Assembly: GCA_015680685.1 (NCBI GenBank)
Contig: MNCI01008611.1
Location: 302,107-364,106, forward strand
DNA from: Gnetum montanum
Taxonomy: Eukaryota > Streptophyta > Gnetopsida > Gnetales > Gnetaceae
Direction: 5' to 3'
DNA: 62,000 bases
Both the position numbers and the translations under genes were made by a program. Shown piece after piece: positions 34,185 through 45,497 of this stretch. The notes beneath the pieces are model-generated. The model saw only the letters and a program-made list of their open reading frames with translations, ran no database searches and was not told the origin of the DNA. Each line of letters starts with the position of its first letter. Positions within the stretch are counted from its first letter, which is position 1.

Positions 34185-37100
34185 ATGGGTAACACCAAGT
34201 CTGTGTGTTCTGGTTGTTGGCATGCCTGCTGCAGCTGCAGTGGCAATGATGCAGTCTCTCCACTGCACACTTCAACTTTTACTACTCATGAGGGTAGATC
34301 ATCGTCAACAGCACAAGATACGTCTTCTGCTGCTGTTCCTCCTGTGGCAGAGGAGGATCCATCCCCTGTGCAGGCTTCAACTTCTACACCTGCTTCTGCA
34401 TCAGAACCTGCGGTTGCTGTTGCTGATCAAACATCAACCTCCACTGCTCTTGATGGATCATCATCAACACCAGCACAACCTCCTCCTATTGCTGCTGAGG
34501 ATCCATTGGTTCGGCAGTTTTCAATTTCTGCATCTGCTTATGCTTCTGCTGTTCCTGATCATGCACTCCAAAGTATTCTTGACATTTCAGATGACGGTGT
34601 TGATGGAGAGTTGGCCACTCTTATTGCTGACATTCGCATCCTTCTTAATTATGCCAAGGTCCGTCAATCCATTTCTACACCTTCTCTTTGAACAAGTGAA
34701 ACCTCCCTGCTTTATTTATTTGTGCTTGGACTTTGGTGGTATGGAGTTTGGACTTCGTTTTTAGTGTTTTACTTTGGACTTTGTTTCGTTTTTAATTAGC
34801 ATGTTATAAATTTATATATGTGTTCAACTATTTTAAATTTTAAGGAAGATTTTCAATTTCCTCTGATGTGGCATGTGAACTCAGGGATCACCCTCTTCTT
34901 CATTGCACGATCCTAAACCTGATAGCAAGAAATGGAAGTTTATAGACATTTCGCCGCTGGTCAGTTTGAAAGATTTCTTTTCTGAGGCGGCAGATGCTGC
35001 TAGTGGGCTTGTAAGTATCTTCCCCACAAAATCCATGTTTTTAAAGTTTAATTACTAGACTAGTTGAAGAAGCCAAGATTGTGAGAAGTCTAATGCATAG
35101 ATTATGGACAGATGTCAAGTGATCAAAGTGAAGCGTTGAAGAGCATTGTGAAAACAGCACTAAATGGGATTGGAAAGGCTCATTGGATTGCTGCTGGTTT
35201 AGTGGCTGTGGCTCTTGTCCTTGACAGATTCGATCTCATCTCTTCAAATAAGGCAGAGTGTTTAGATCTGCTTGATGAGATGTGTCGATTAACAGAATAC
35301 CTTCAACTTCTGAAGCAAAGGAAGAAACTCAAACTGCAAATTCTTAGCATAATGGAGGAAGCCCTGCAATTGATCGTTCAAGGGTCTGCCCTATGCTTCT
35401 CCCAGGCAAAATCCTCCCGTTGGTACAGGTGAGAGACAATTTGCCTTTTCCATTTTGGTTGTTTTACACCAATTTACTTAGTACTGGTAAATGATCTATG
35501 ATTTTTGACTCTATGTATGTATATCTATGTCAGATTTTTTGCGGGATCGGTAGATAAGGCGCACTTGACAGATCTCCGTCAAGACCTTGAAAAAATGTAT
35601 AAACATTTGATGTTCCAAGTAATCATTAGGACTTATAATGCGCAAGAACCATCTGAGCTTCCTAGGATGGAATATTACCCTAAAGATGCAGGTAAAATGA
35701 TCTGATAGAAACCTTTTATTGTACCATAAGATTAATATGTGAATTTTAGTCTTTAAATTTAACTGGTCTAGTCTTATCGCAGTGATACCAGATGGTACAG
35801 TAGAAAAGATAGTGGAACTGTTGGAGCTGGAGAGTGACAAGCATGTAGTGGCTGTTATTCTACATGGCTTTGGAGGTATTGGTAAAACTACCATTGCAAA
35901 TGCTGTGTATGCAAAAGTGGATGACATTTTGGGGTTCAAATTTTCCAAGGTCGCACTGTATGAAAATATCGGAAGTGTTCCCAATACATTGGCTGTGCAA
36001 AATAAAATGTTAGATGACATTTCTGAAATTCAAGTGAAGCCCTCCACCAGCACAGATGGTCAAATACTTCTGCAAAAGTGTTTTGGAAAGGACCCGTGTT
36101 TCATTTACATTGACAATGTGTTGAATGGAGGGGAGCTTGCCAAAGTTCTGCCTGCAAATCTGAGCACCTCAAAAAAGTTAAGGTTGCTGATGACGGCAAG
36201 AGACGCAGGTGTGCGCCGGGGTTTAGGGGGCATTAACAGTCGAAATGATGTGAAAGTATTGAGTGTGGATTCTTTGCCAGAAGCAGAGGCGCTTACTCTG
36301 TTAAAACAGGAAATGGGGAGCGATGTTGCGGATAAGCTAAGTGAAGAGCAAAGGAATTATTTGCTGAAAGAGGTTTGCAGCGGCGTTCCTCTGCTAATTC
36401 AGATGGTGAGCAGATATGTGAAGTACCACACAAACATTAACGTGGCCGTGGATGTGATACGGCAGCAGCGTAAGCGTGATTCTGGTGAACAATTTGGGGA
36501 GGAGAATGTTGAGTTCTTCTCTTTCGCATTGGATGGCTTGCAACAATGCTACACCGAAGCCTTCTTCGACATCTGTGCCTTTTTCTACGATGGAGCTCAA
36601 TGGGCTTTCCTACAACACATATTTGGAGAGGACATCATGGAGGTGCTTGACAGGAGGGCACTCGTTAAACCAACATTTGATGAATACAGCACAGGAGTCG
36701 TGACACAAGTGGAGGGTCAAAAGGCAGCAAAAGTGCATGACGTGTTATTACAGATGGGTCGGAGTAGATGTAAATCCAACAGAATCACCACCGTCGCTCA
36801 GTTGAAATCCATGTTACAATCAGGCGATTTTCAGGTGCTCATCTTTATTTATTTTTAATTATATAACATAACTTTTTCAAGGAATTTAGACATTATTATT
36901 TATCGGGCATTATTTATTAAGCATGAGGAAGGGTAACAGGGTAAAGTTCTTTTTTGTTCTTTCCTAGTTCAGGTAGGAAATAATCCATGTAATGCCAGCA
37001 ATGAAAAACTTTTTTATACATGTTTTATTTACAACAATTACATGTTTATACCTTACACAGAAATTCAATCAAACATTTCTATTTTCATCATGGATATGTT

Positions 37101-38868
37101 GCCTGCTGTACACATTTGAATTGGCTGAAGAGACTTCTTTCCCTCAACCTTATTCAACTCCAAACCAAACTCTCATTATAGAATATCCAACATGGTTAAA
37201 AGATGAACCTATTATACAGTTATAAGATATTCATTGCAATTTGAATTCATCACTCTAAATATTTTAGAATCATTTGTGTGATATTTTAAAAAGCGCTGCC
37301 GGTAAGTATCAATAATCACCAAGAATCCAAAAAGTCATGAAAAACCATAAGAACTTCATGAAGCTTCAACCGAACTTCCGGTTATACTCCTTGATTCACG
37401 AGTCCTTACCAGTTTCAATTTTGTTGATAACATACAATTACTCTGACAGTTATTTAAATTACACAATGCTATGTGATGCACTTTTGCTGACAAATTTTGA
37501 AAATTGCTTTCTGGAGCAACCATTTTCAAGTATTTCAAAAATCTGAGTTTCTTTTTACCTGTTTCTTTGGCGGCGGTAAGCGTGCAGCAAAAAAGCTTTT
37601 GAAAAGTCATAGGAGATTGCACCTTGTTCTCATAAAACCGTGTTCTTCCTGTTTTTACTAAATCAAAGTTACAATTTCAAATATTTCATGGCTTAAGCTA
37701 TGGCAGGATACTTGGCAGGGCGTGAAGGGCATTTATATTGTTGAAGAGACCCGAACTGAGGAGGTATTGACATTGCCATGCTCTAAACTGGACCTCATCT
37801 CTTCTTCGCTGCGAATTCTTTCCTTGGATTTTCGACGTACAGCTGGCATGAGAGTAGAAGGCGAGTGCCAGGCCGTCTTCAGCAGCCTTATTTTCTTTCA
37901 ATCAATCGACTCGCCGCCGCCCTTTGATGTAAAGCGCTGCCTCCAACTAACGTATCTGGCCTATGCACCAAACTGCACTGTCTATCTGCACCAGGTAACT
38001 AAAAGTCAACCATTTTGTTAAAATATGTATATATGTGGTTAAATGTGGTGTAATTAGATTGCTGTTCAAGTAAGTGATTCTCGGAAAAATTAAGTAGACG
38101 TATGTCAGTGGGTGCATGCATTCATTCATGATGATGGAATTGGTGGTCTTTGCTTGCTTTCTTGCATGCATGCAGATGCCAAGCAGCCTCAGAACCCTAG
38201 ACCTTCATTTGAAGGAAGAGAATGCAGTTATTGGCAACGTTGAGAATGAGCATGAAGTTGTCTCATCTCTAAGGTGGTTCGTTTTAAGAGGGAATTATTT
38301 AAGGGAGATACCGCATGGCCTTTTGTCCAACATGAAATCCCTGGTAACGTTTTGCTTGTACCAGGCTCCGCATGTGTGGTACATTCCTGATGACGAACTG
38401 CATACTTTGCCTTGTCTAACAATGATTGACATAAGGAACGTTCCGTTGAAGGGCCTTCCTAAAAGCATAGGGGCTTTTACTTCTTTGAAGGCTTTAATTT
38501 TGTGGGACAGCCCAGAGCTTGTCCAATTGCCACAGGCTATTGCCAATCTATTATCTTTAGAAACATTGAGTTTGAACAATTGCTCTAACCTGCTCAATCT
38601 TCCAGATAACTTTGGAGGATTAGTGTCCCTACAATTCCTAATCTTGGAGGGATGCACAAATTTGAGGTATCTAAGCTCAACATTTTGTCAGTTGCCCTCT
38701 CTACAAGTATTGGATCTTTGTGACTGCCTCCAACTGCAGGAAATGTGGGTGGACATTTTTGTGCAAATGAAATCATTAAAAGTGATTTACTTGAAAGGAT
38801 GTCCTCCACTTATCAAAAGATGGGTAGAGTTGTACCAAGATAGTATAAATATAAAATGTATATATTAA
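34185..38868 (+). CDS. NLR immune receptor: acylated N-terminus, MLKL/HeLo-like bundle, NB-ARC, LRR
   Basis: Probable intracellular immune receptor. Seven exons with GT-AG introns keep one frame: 34185-34658, 34885-35010, 35112-35428, 35534-35691, 35783-36834, 37707-37994, 38176-38868, giving 1035 residues. Residues 1-18 read MGNTKSVCSGCWHACCSC: Gly2/Ser6 fit N-myristoylation, and Cys8, 11, 15, 16 and 18 could be palmitoylated. Residues 25-125 are a Ser/Thr/Pro/Ala linker. Residues 200-342 look like a helical bundle (N-K-x-E-C then R-F-F at 306-308), similar to MLKL/fungal STAND N-termini. The NB-ARC has P-loop 387-395 (GFGGIGKTT), kinase-2 464-472 (CFIYIDNVL), RNBS-B 492-499, GVPL 559-562, RNBS-D 619-626 (FFDICAFF) and VHD 677-679 in place of MHD. 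LRRs fill about 720-1030. There is no TIR. RNA evidence was not available. Confidence 0.85.
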
Positions 38869-38874
38869 GACTAT

Positions 38875-39250
38875 TTTATATTTCTTTGAAGACTTTAATT
38901 TTGTTGGGCTGCTGATAACTTGTCCGACTACTATGAGCTATTGTGAATCTATCATCTTTAGAAACATTGTATTTGAACAATTGCTCCAAACTAATTAATC
39001 TTCCAAACAACTTTGGATTACTATGCAAGTGTGTGGATGCACAAATGAGAAGTCTTTAACCTCAACATTTTGTTAGTTGCCCTCTTTACAAGTATTTGAT
39101 TTTAGTTACTACCTCCAATTGCTTGAAAAGTGGGTGGACATTTTGTGCAAATAAAATCACTAAAAGTGATTTACTTCCTAGAATGTCCATGACTTATCAA
39201 AAGATAGGAAGAGTGCTATAAAGATAATTTAAATATAACATGTCTATACC
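38875..39250 (+). pseudogene. decayed tandem copy of the NLR last-exon LRR end
   Basis: 'tttctttgaagactttaatt', 'ttagaaacattg-tttgaac', 'ctcaacattttgt-agttgc' and 'gtgggtggacattt' recur in the same order as in 38492-38866. They are spaced about 385 bp from the originals, with stops and small deletions. It is a direct tandem duplication of roughly the last 125 codons placed after the stop codon. Confidence 0.9.
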
Positions 39251-40099
39251 AATTTAACATAGATAAGTTTTATGAATATTATTTTCAGATCAATGAAACT
39301 TCAAAATATTTCATGGAAGATTCAAACCAAATTAAGAATGGCAATTTTTATTTTCATCATTTTACAAGGTTGCAATAATATTTATTGGTAAAAGGATTCC
39401 GATGATAGTTATTGTAACATGCATGTCATTGGCAAAGAAATGTCAATAAAGAAAAGCAGAAAATAGAAGGAATTAAATAATCAATAGTCAATAACATTGC
39501 CAATTTTCAACTTATAAAAAATTATAAGCAATTGAAAAAGTAAGTTAAAGAATTTATCCTTCAAGCTGATGTTAATCAAAATAAGGTTCTTCCTTTGCTT
39601 GAATAGTTCCTTCACAAAATATAAATGCAAATTGCGAAGGGCTTTTTACATGAAAGAATATGTTGCAAACTCTAAAAATTTATAAATACATATTAAAAAC
39701 CAATAAATTGTATTGTTTAGTAATAGTTTTTTGGATTTACATTGCTAAGTTAACACCATTTAAATAAGCAATGTTCATTGAAAAAAATCAATGTTGATAA
39801 GACTAAGCAAATTTAAAAAGTAATTCAAAGAATTGGTTCCTTCAAGGGCTATGTTTTTAATCCAAAAAAAGTTCCTACTTTGTTTCAACCATTTCTACTT
39901 TACTTGAATAGTTAATTTAGGGCTTACATATCAAGGCTCTTACAATTAAGTTAACACCTTATTTTAAGCATTTTTCTTTTTAATTCAAGACTTTTCAATA
40001 AAAGAATCATAATAAAACTAAAAGAAAAATTTTACAAACAATAGTTAGGTATGTTACTTTATATAATGTTAAATGCTTGGTAGTATAAAAGAGGTATGC
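39251..40099. other. no gene recognised
   Basis: Very AT-rich with no supported ORF or repeat. 'aaattaagttaacacc'-like words recur near 39750 and 39945. Confidence 0.5.
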
Positions 40100-40330
40100 A
40101 CAACAAATCAATCTTAGAAATGTGAATGCTTAGATAGATATTGAATGTCACTAAAACAAATAAACTACATTGTACAATACAAACATTGGAGGAAGACTTG
40201 GAGTGACTTTTATTTTAGATAAGTTACAAGTGTAATATCTTAGATGGTTTGGACACATGCAAAGAATACCAAATAACCCTAAGACAACTCTTAAATAGTT
40301 TTGCAAAGAAGATCAAATAACTCTAAGATA
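40100..40330 (+). pseudogene. RTE LINE 3' fragment
   Basis: It matches the end of the 10-kb LINE: 'acaaatcaat-t-agaaatg' (compare 12421) and 'ggagtgactttta-ttagataagttacaa' (compare 12515). 'ttagatggtttggacacatgcaaag' (compare 12555) encodes the RWFGHVQR-type motif of RTE ORFs. Confidence 0.75.
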
Positions 40331-40384
40331 ACTCAAATGGTAGGACATTGGAGCCACAAAATAATTGTAACATAGATGCACCCT

Positions 40385-40485
40385 AAGATATATAGTTGAA
40401 TTATAACTTCATAACCTAGCATTGCCTACCAGAATCAAACCCATAACTTGTTGCTTTCAAATCAAGAGTATTACCACTAGACCAA
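40385..40485 (-). repeat. tRNA-like SINE head
   Basis: The minus strand reads TGGTCTAGTGGTAATACTC (A-box-like) and, about 35 bp on, GGGTTTGATTCTGG (B-box-like). The spacing fits a tRNA-derived pol III promoter. The cloverleaf is degenerate, so this is a SINE head or tRNA relic, not a working tRNA. Confidence 0.55.
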
Positions 40486-40489
40486 ACAT

Positions 40490-40687
40490 TCTATACAACT
40501 TTAGCCAATGAGAGTTGGCCCAAGTAGTTAGCTCATTACTTAATAAAGATTTGTAGATAAAATGTTACTAGTTCAGGTTAAACTTAAGATATTGTTATGT
40601 CATTCTTAAGTTTTTCTAAACTATCAAGTTGACTGTATGTTTTAAGGTATACATATACTCAAATTGTTTTAGATTCTAACATCTCTC
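40490..40687 (+). repeat. SINE-like repeat, copy 1
   Basis: 'caatgagagttggcccaag' with 'tagttagctc' is A-box-like. A B-box-like 'gttactagttcaggttaaac' lies about 50 bp on. The copy ends with 'ttgttttagattctaacatctc'. Confidence 0.6.
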
Positions 40688-40880
40688 AATACAACTCTAG
40701 TCAATGAGAGGTGGCTCAAGTGGTTAGCTCTTTGTCTAATAAGGATTGTAGACAAGAGGTTATTAATTTGAATTATACTTAAGAAAACTTTATATTCCAT
40801 ATAAGTTCTATAAAAGTATCATGTATGATATATAGCTTGGGCATATATTTAATATAAACACATTCCCCTCAATAGAACTC
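40688..40880 (+). repeat. SINE-like repeat, copy 2
   Basis: 'caatgagaggtggctcaag' with 'tggttagctc' is the best A box of the family (TGGCTCAAGTGG). A degenerate B box 'ttaatttgaatt' follows. It stands head-to-tail with copy 1. Confidence 0.6.
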
Positions 40881-41029
40881 TACAAAAACAAAAGAGAGAA
40901 GGGGTCTAAATCTAAAACTTTTATGACTGTATGTATTCCCAATATAATATTTTCATAGAACTTACATAAAACATAAAGAGGAAAAATGTTAAATTTTTTT
41001 TAGATTCAACATCCTCATTTCCTCCTAAG

Positions 41030-41275
41030 GAGGAGGAATGTAGGAACCTAAAATAATATTACTATATATACATATCAAGACATATAACTAATATTATACT
41101 TTAGAAATTTATAGAGCGATATAACAATGTTTCAAGTATGATTCGAACTTGCAAAATCTTTACTACAAATCTTTGTTAGATAGTGGACTAATCACTTAAG
41201 TTGTCAAACAATGAGCTAATCACTTAAGCCATCTATCTTTAGCTCATAAAGAGCCTTATCATGAAAATCTTATAA
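41030..41275 (-). repeat. SINE-like repeat, minus copy with doubled A-box segment
   Basis: The minus strand reads ATGGCTTAAGTGATTAGCTC, then a second CTTAAGTGATTAGTCC about 30 bp on. TTGCAAGTTCGAATCATAC, a good B box, follows. Confidence 0.6.
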
Positions 41276-41289
41276 AGTTGTATTGCAAA

Positions 41290-42720
41290 GCAATCTCTTC
41301 TACTAACTACACTCTGTAGCCTTCTTTGCACATACCAAACCATTTAAGATGACTTTTCTTAATATTTTCATCTACACATGTTATCCAAAATGTTTCCTAA
41401 TAAGCGAATTATTAATTTTATCTTTATTAGTCACACCAACCATCTACCTAATCATGTGTATCTTTACTACATGCATGCATTGAACTTGTCACTTCTTGAT
41501 TAGCTAAGATTCCACATCATAATAACTTCAAGTATAATAATAGCTCTTTACAACATTTCCTTCAATATAGTGAGAATTCTTTTATCACAAAGTACACTAC
41601 TAAACTCTTATTACTTCATCCATCCTACTTGAATTCTGGTTATCACATCATTATTCATATCACAATATTATATAAGAGATCCTAAATATATGAATTACTT
41701 TATGTGACTTTTTGGTTTTCAATTTTAATCTTCATTACTTACTTTTTTACTAAAATTGCACTTCATGTATTTCATTTGATCTCTACTAATTATCAATCCT
41801 TTTGATTTTAGGGTTCTTTCTAAAGTCTCCATCAAAGGATATCTTCTTATATTTCTTTAATTATCTCATCCATAATAATAGTAAACAAGTAAGAATCTAG
41901 AGTTAATATTTAATGTAACCCTACCTTCATAGCAAAGTTAATGATTTCTCAATAGATAGTACAAACTCGAAGTCATGGATTAAACATATATTTCTTGATC
42001 AGTCTTGATGTATCCAATAGGAACATGTTGTCTTATCAAATAATCTTTGGAATGACTCTATTTTAAGCTTTTTTCAAATTTATGAAAGTAAACGAATATT
42101 CTTCTTTTTACATTTAACTTTCTTTATAAGTTATCTTAGTAAGAAAATGACTTCAATAGTTGATCTTTCGAGCATAAAACTAAACTTACTCCATAGACTA
42201 TTGATTTTTACCTTAAACATTATTCAATAACTCTTTCCTGTATTTTTGTGTTGTGAGTCATAAACTTGATTATTCTATAGTTGTCACGATTTTGAATATC
42301 TTCCTTATTCTTGTAGATAAGTACAATGGTGCTTCTCTTCTAATCATCTGATAGTTTTTCCTTCTATATTTTGTTAAGTAAATTTACTAAGCAAGTAATC
42401 CCTTTATCTACAACAAACTTTCAAATGTCGATAGGAATACCATCTGACATTAGCATTTTACCATTTTGTCTTCATAAGAGTTTTTATGAATTTAAAGACA
42501 TATACATGGTTTGTCATTTCCATGTTATGCAATCAACTTCATCTCTTGGAAATTCCTTATTAAGTATATTCTCTATCACTCTAAAATTTCTATTTATAAC
42601 TAAATTCTTTGTTCATCTAACTTGAATCCTAAATCCATAATTTCTCATAAAAGGTATTTAAAAGCATTATGTTTAGTCTTATTATCTTATTCGCCACAGT
42701 CTTTGGCAAAGCATATTTTT
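41290..42720 (-). pseudogene. RTE LINE, minus strand, decayed
   Basis: Minus-strand translation, moving leftward, shows 'IYKNKEDIQNRDNYRIIKFM' near 42330-42260 (RT, family YKNKGD-Q-C-NYRGI-LM). Then come residues matching the C-terminal region, 'MVGVTNKDKINNSLIRKHFG' near 41450-41400 and 'LNGLVCAKKATEC' near 41350-41290 (RWFGHVQRR type). The open stretches are short and stops many. It is inverted relative to the fragment at 40100-40330. Confidence 0.75.
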
Positions 42721-42734
42721 CAATGTCTTTCTAT

Positions 42735-42890
42735 TTATCTAATGAGATTATCTTATTAGGCAAGATGTTGCTAGTTCAAGTTACACTTAAGGCATCATTA
42801 TAGTGATTGATAATTTTTCTAATATATCATGTTGATTATAAGTCTTGAGGTGTACTTATAGATAAATTATTTTAGATTTGTAAATCCTTT
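42735..42890 (+). repeat. SINE-like repeat, copy 3 (3' part)
   Basis: 'ttgctagttcaagttacact', 'ttctaatatatcatgttgat' and 'aggtgtacttatag' match copy 1 in order (40573-40665). The A-box end is poorly kept. Confidence 0.55.
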
Positions 42891-43177
42891 AGATGAGATA
42901 TCAAGTGGCAGTTTTTTATACTTTTGCAAGCCTTAGACATTTAGGTTTCAAGGAAACATACTATGTTTATAGTTGAGGTATGGTTCAGTGAGATATGTTA
43001 CACTTTTTAAGTTTACACAAGTATTTCCCTTTCTTTTTGACTTTTCCTTATTGAGATCGTGTTCCAACATCTCTTGAGGCTATCAGAACTTTCTTAGACT
43101 TGGAAAGATCAATTAGGATATGCATCATTAATTTTAAATTCATCCATGTTTGAAATTACATTTTTAATGAAGCATGT

Positions 43178-44084
43178 TGATGAGGACATCACCTAGCCCT
43201 TGTGTAATCCTCAATGTATCTTGGATGTGTATGTGTTGTTTTTATGTTTGTCTTCTTGTGTTAACCTGTTCATGATTATTCCAAGGTGTTTTGCCATGTT
43301 TGGGAGTGTTTTGGACTTATTTTGATGAGTCTAGGAGGTTCTGGGAGCTATGGGGACTTGTTTGAAGGTGTATGGAGATTCTAGACCTCAAAATGAGCAT
43401 CTTTAATTTTGGTCCTAGCAGGATAGGTGTATACCCTTACAATTAGATGTCTAATCTGCATATTAGACATCTACACACTCTCAATATATCTAATCCAAGA
43501 CATCTAACATGATTTTAAAACATCTACTTTTGTATCTCTACACTCAGGATAGACATACACTATTTTCTTTAGACATCTAATGCCAAATTTAATTGACATC
43601 AAATTGAATGTCAAATTGGAGGGAAAACAAAAGGTCACATCAAGAATCTATAAATAAGAGTCCAAGGGAGAAGGCTAATCAAGCTAATCAGAGGAAGCAA
43701 GTTAGTCTTAAGGAGAAGAGTAAGAGTCAAAGATTTGAGAAGTCTCTTAAGAGCTTGTGCAAGAAGAATTGAGTGAGATGCAAGGGAGAGCACTTGACAG
43801 AGATTAAGAGAATCTCTTATAAGTGTCTTTTCTTGAGCTTTAGCTCCATTATGAGAAATTTCGAATTAAGAGGAAACATGTCTGATCTCTAATATCCTTG
43901 GGAGAGGTTTGAGTTAAGATTAGCTCCTCATCTTTTATGTAATTTTGTGCATGTTTAGAGTTTTCTTATAAAAAGGGGAATTTTCTCCAATTCATTATCT
44001 TGTTATTTTTTCTAAGTTGAATTTTTCTTAGAAAGCTTGTGGAATGGATCCTTTCTAGAGTTTTTTGAGGTAGGCTTCACATCA
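43178..44084 (+). repeat. gypsy 5' LTR, 'ATGTCT' family (907 bp)
   Basis: TGATGAGGACATC to GGCTTCACATCA, then 3 bp and a PBS TGGTATCAAAGC (from 44088), tRNA-iMet type with one change. AGACATCTA / ATGTCTAA words are spread over 43440-43590 of the U3. Confidence 0.8.
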
Positions 44085-45497
44085 TATTGGTATCAAAGCA
44101 TTTGGTTTGGAGAAATCCACACATATGCATTTGGTTTGGAGGTTTCCGCACTTGAATTGTTGATCTTCATCAAGATTTTGAAGAAATTTTAAAGAATTTT
44201 GAAGCTTTATAGCCACTTATGGTTTGGAGAACCTAAGATTGGTAAACATTTCTTGAATCTTATAAGATCAAGTTTCTTTTGTGATGGGACGCGATATCAC
44301 ATGGGCCGCGATATCGCGTCGACCCCTGCGATATCGTAGCCCGTCGCCTTGTCAATAAATAAGAGGCGATTTTCCCTTGTTTCATCATCTAGATCTAGAC
44401 CCTTAGCTAAAATCTGGCAATTTTACCATTCCAGAGATAGAACAATTTCCATGTGCCCGCAGTAGGAGTCTCAAAGTGAATGGATCTTTATTCGAGCAAA
44501 TTGTACCTAAGCACATATTTGTGTACGGAAATAAAGATGAACTTTCTGATAAACCTTGCAGTGCATGGACTAAGCTAATTAGAATTTAATTAATTTCAAA
44601 TGTTTAAATGCTTTCTTAGATAATTAATCTCTCTCAACTCTCAACTCTCCTAGTTAAGTGCATTCAGTACGACCGCTTTGAGCACGTGTGCTACGCTTGG
44701 TAACCCAGTAACGAATAGCGTTTGGTAATCCCAATAGCATTGCATTGGTTCAGGGTGTGTACAGCAAGTGGGAACAGATACTGATGCTAGGATGATTAAA
44801 GCTTAGTTAGTGAAAGTTAGTTACTTAGTCTCTTCACCCTTTCCTCTCTTAGCATAGGCGATAAAATGGTAAAAGACATAAAAGTCATATACCTTAGACT
44901 TAAATAACCATACAACCATGACAATACAAGTAAGTCTGAGAAGACAACGATTGATTAACCTTAAGTGTTCCATAAGGCGCATAAGCACCTAGTCCTTGGA
45001 GTTCGACCGGATCCCGCGTGAGACGCTCGTATTCATATGGTTGAGTGTAGGGGTACCTCGCCACTCATCATTTTGTGACCTTAAGCACCAATATATTTGA
45101 AAGGCTAGGGTTTGAACTGAATTACTTCAAATTTACACTTTTATGTTTAAGCTTGGTGTTTTATTTGAATGAAAATAATATCTTTGTGGATATTAGTGCA
45201 TTTGCTTTTGGATATCATTCTTGTTGCTTCAAGTTTTACCTTTAGACCTATGAAAGGTATGACTCTTAAGAACAAGCCAAATCAAGAGCTTGAACAAGAG
45301 CTTTAAGAGCTAAAAGGCTCCTTTAAGGCATTTGTAGCTGAAATGCAAGTTCTTTCTAAAGTAAGGACCTACAAGCACCAAGATTTTGCGAAAACTTCAA
45401 GAAGAAGAGATATGAAAAAATTCAAGACTAACTTGGGAAATATTTTGAGGAGAATATCTTCTAGCCATCAAGGAAATGATGAAGATCAAAGATCTGG
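44085..45497 (+). mobile_element. internal start of that gypsy element (PBS, leader, gag N-terminus), split
   Basis: 44088-44281 and 45071-45497 are one sequence interrupted by the solo LTR at 44282-45070. After the break the plus strand gives 'MKGMTLKNKPNQELEQEL' and 'LKGSFKAFVAEMQVLSKVR', a Lys/Glu-rich gag N-terminus. It is cut at 45498 by the next LTR element. No 3' half was found in the window. Confidence 0.65.
44282..45070 (+). mobile_element. solo LTR, Athila-like family (789 bp), perfect 5-bp TSD
   Basis: TGATGGGACGCGATATC to CGCCACTCATCA, flanked by TTTTG on both sides (44277-44281, 45071-45075). GATATC palindromes sit at 44292, 44309 and 44330, the second in the full GCGATATCGC. 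A TATA-like CAATAAATAAG is near 44353 and AATAAA near 44531. The R/U5 part matches the other LTRs of the family. Confidence 0.93.

Noticed and set aside
34222-34764. A 180-codon Leu-rich ORF overlapping NLR exon 1.
   Set aside because: Out-of-frame reading of the Ser/Ala/Pro-coding repeat; only the 34185 frame joins the downstream NB-ARC exons by good splice sites.
35511-36020. A 169-codon minus-strand ORF over the P-loop exon.
   Set aside because: Antisense shadow of the NB-ARC exon.
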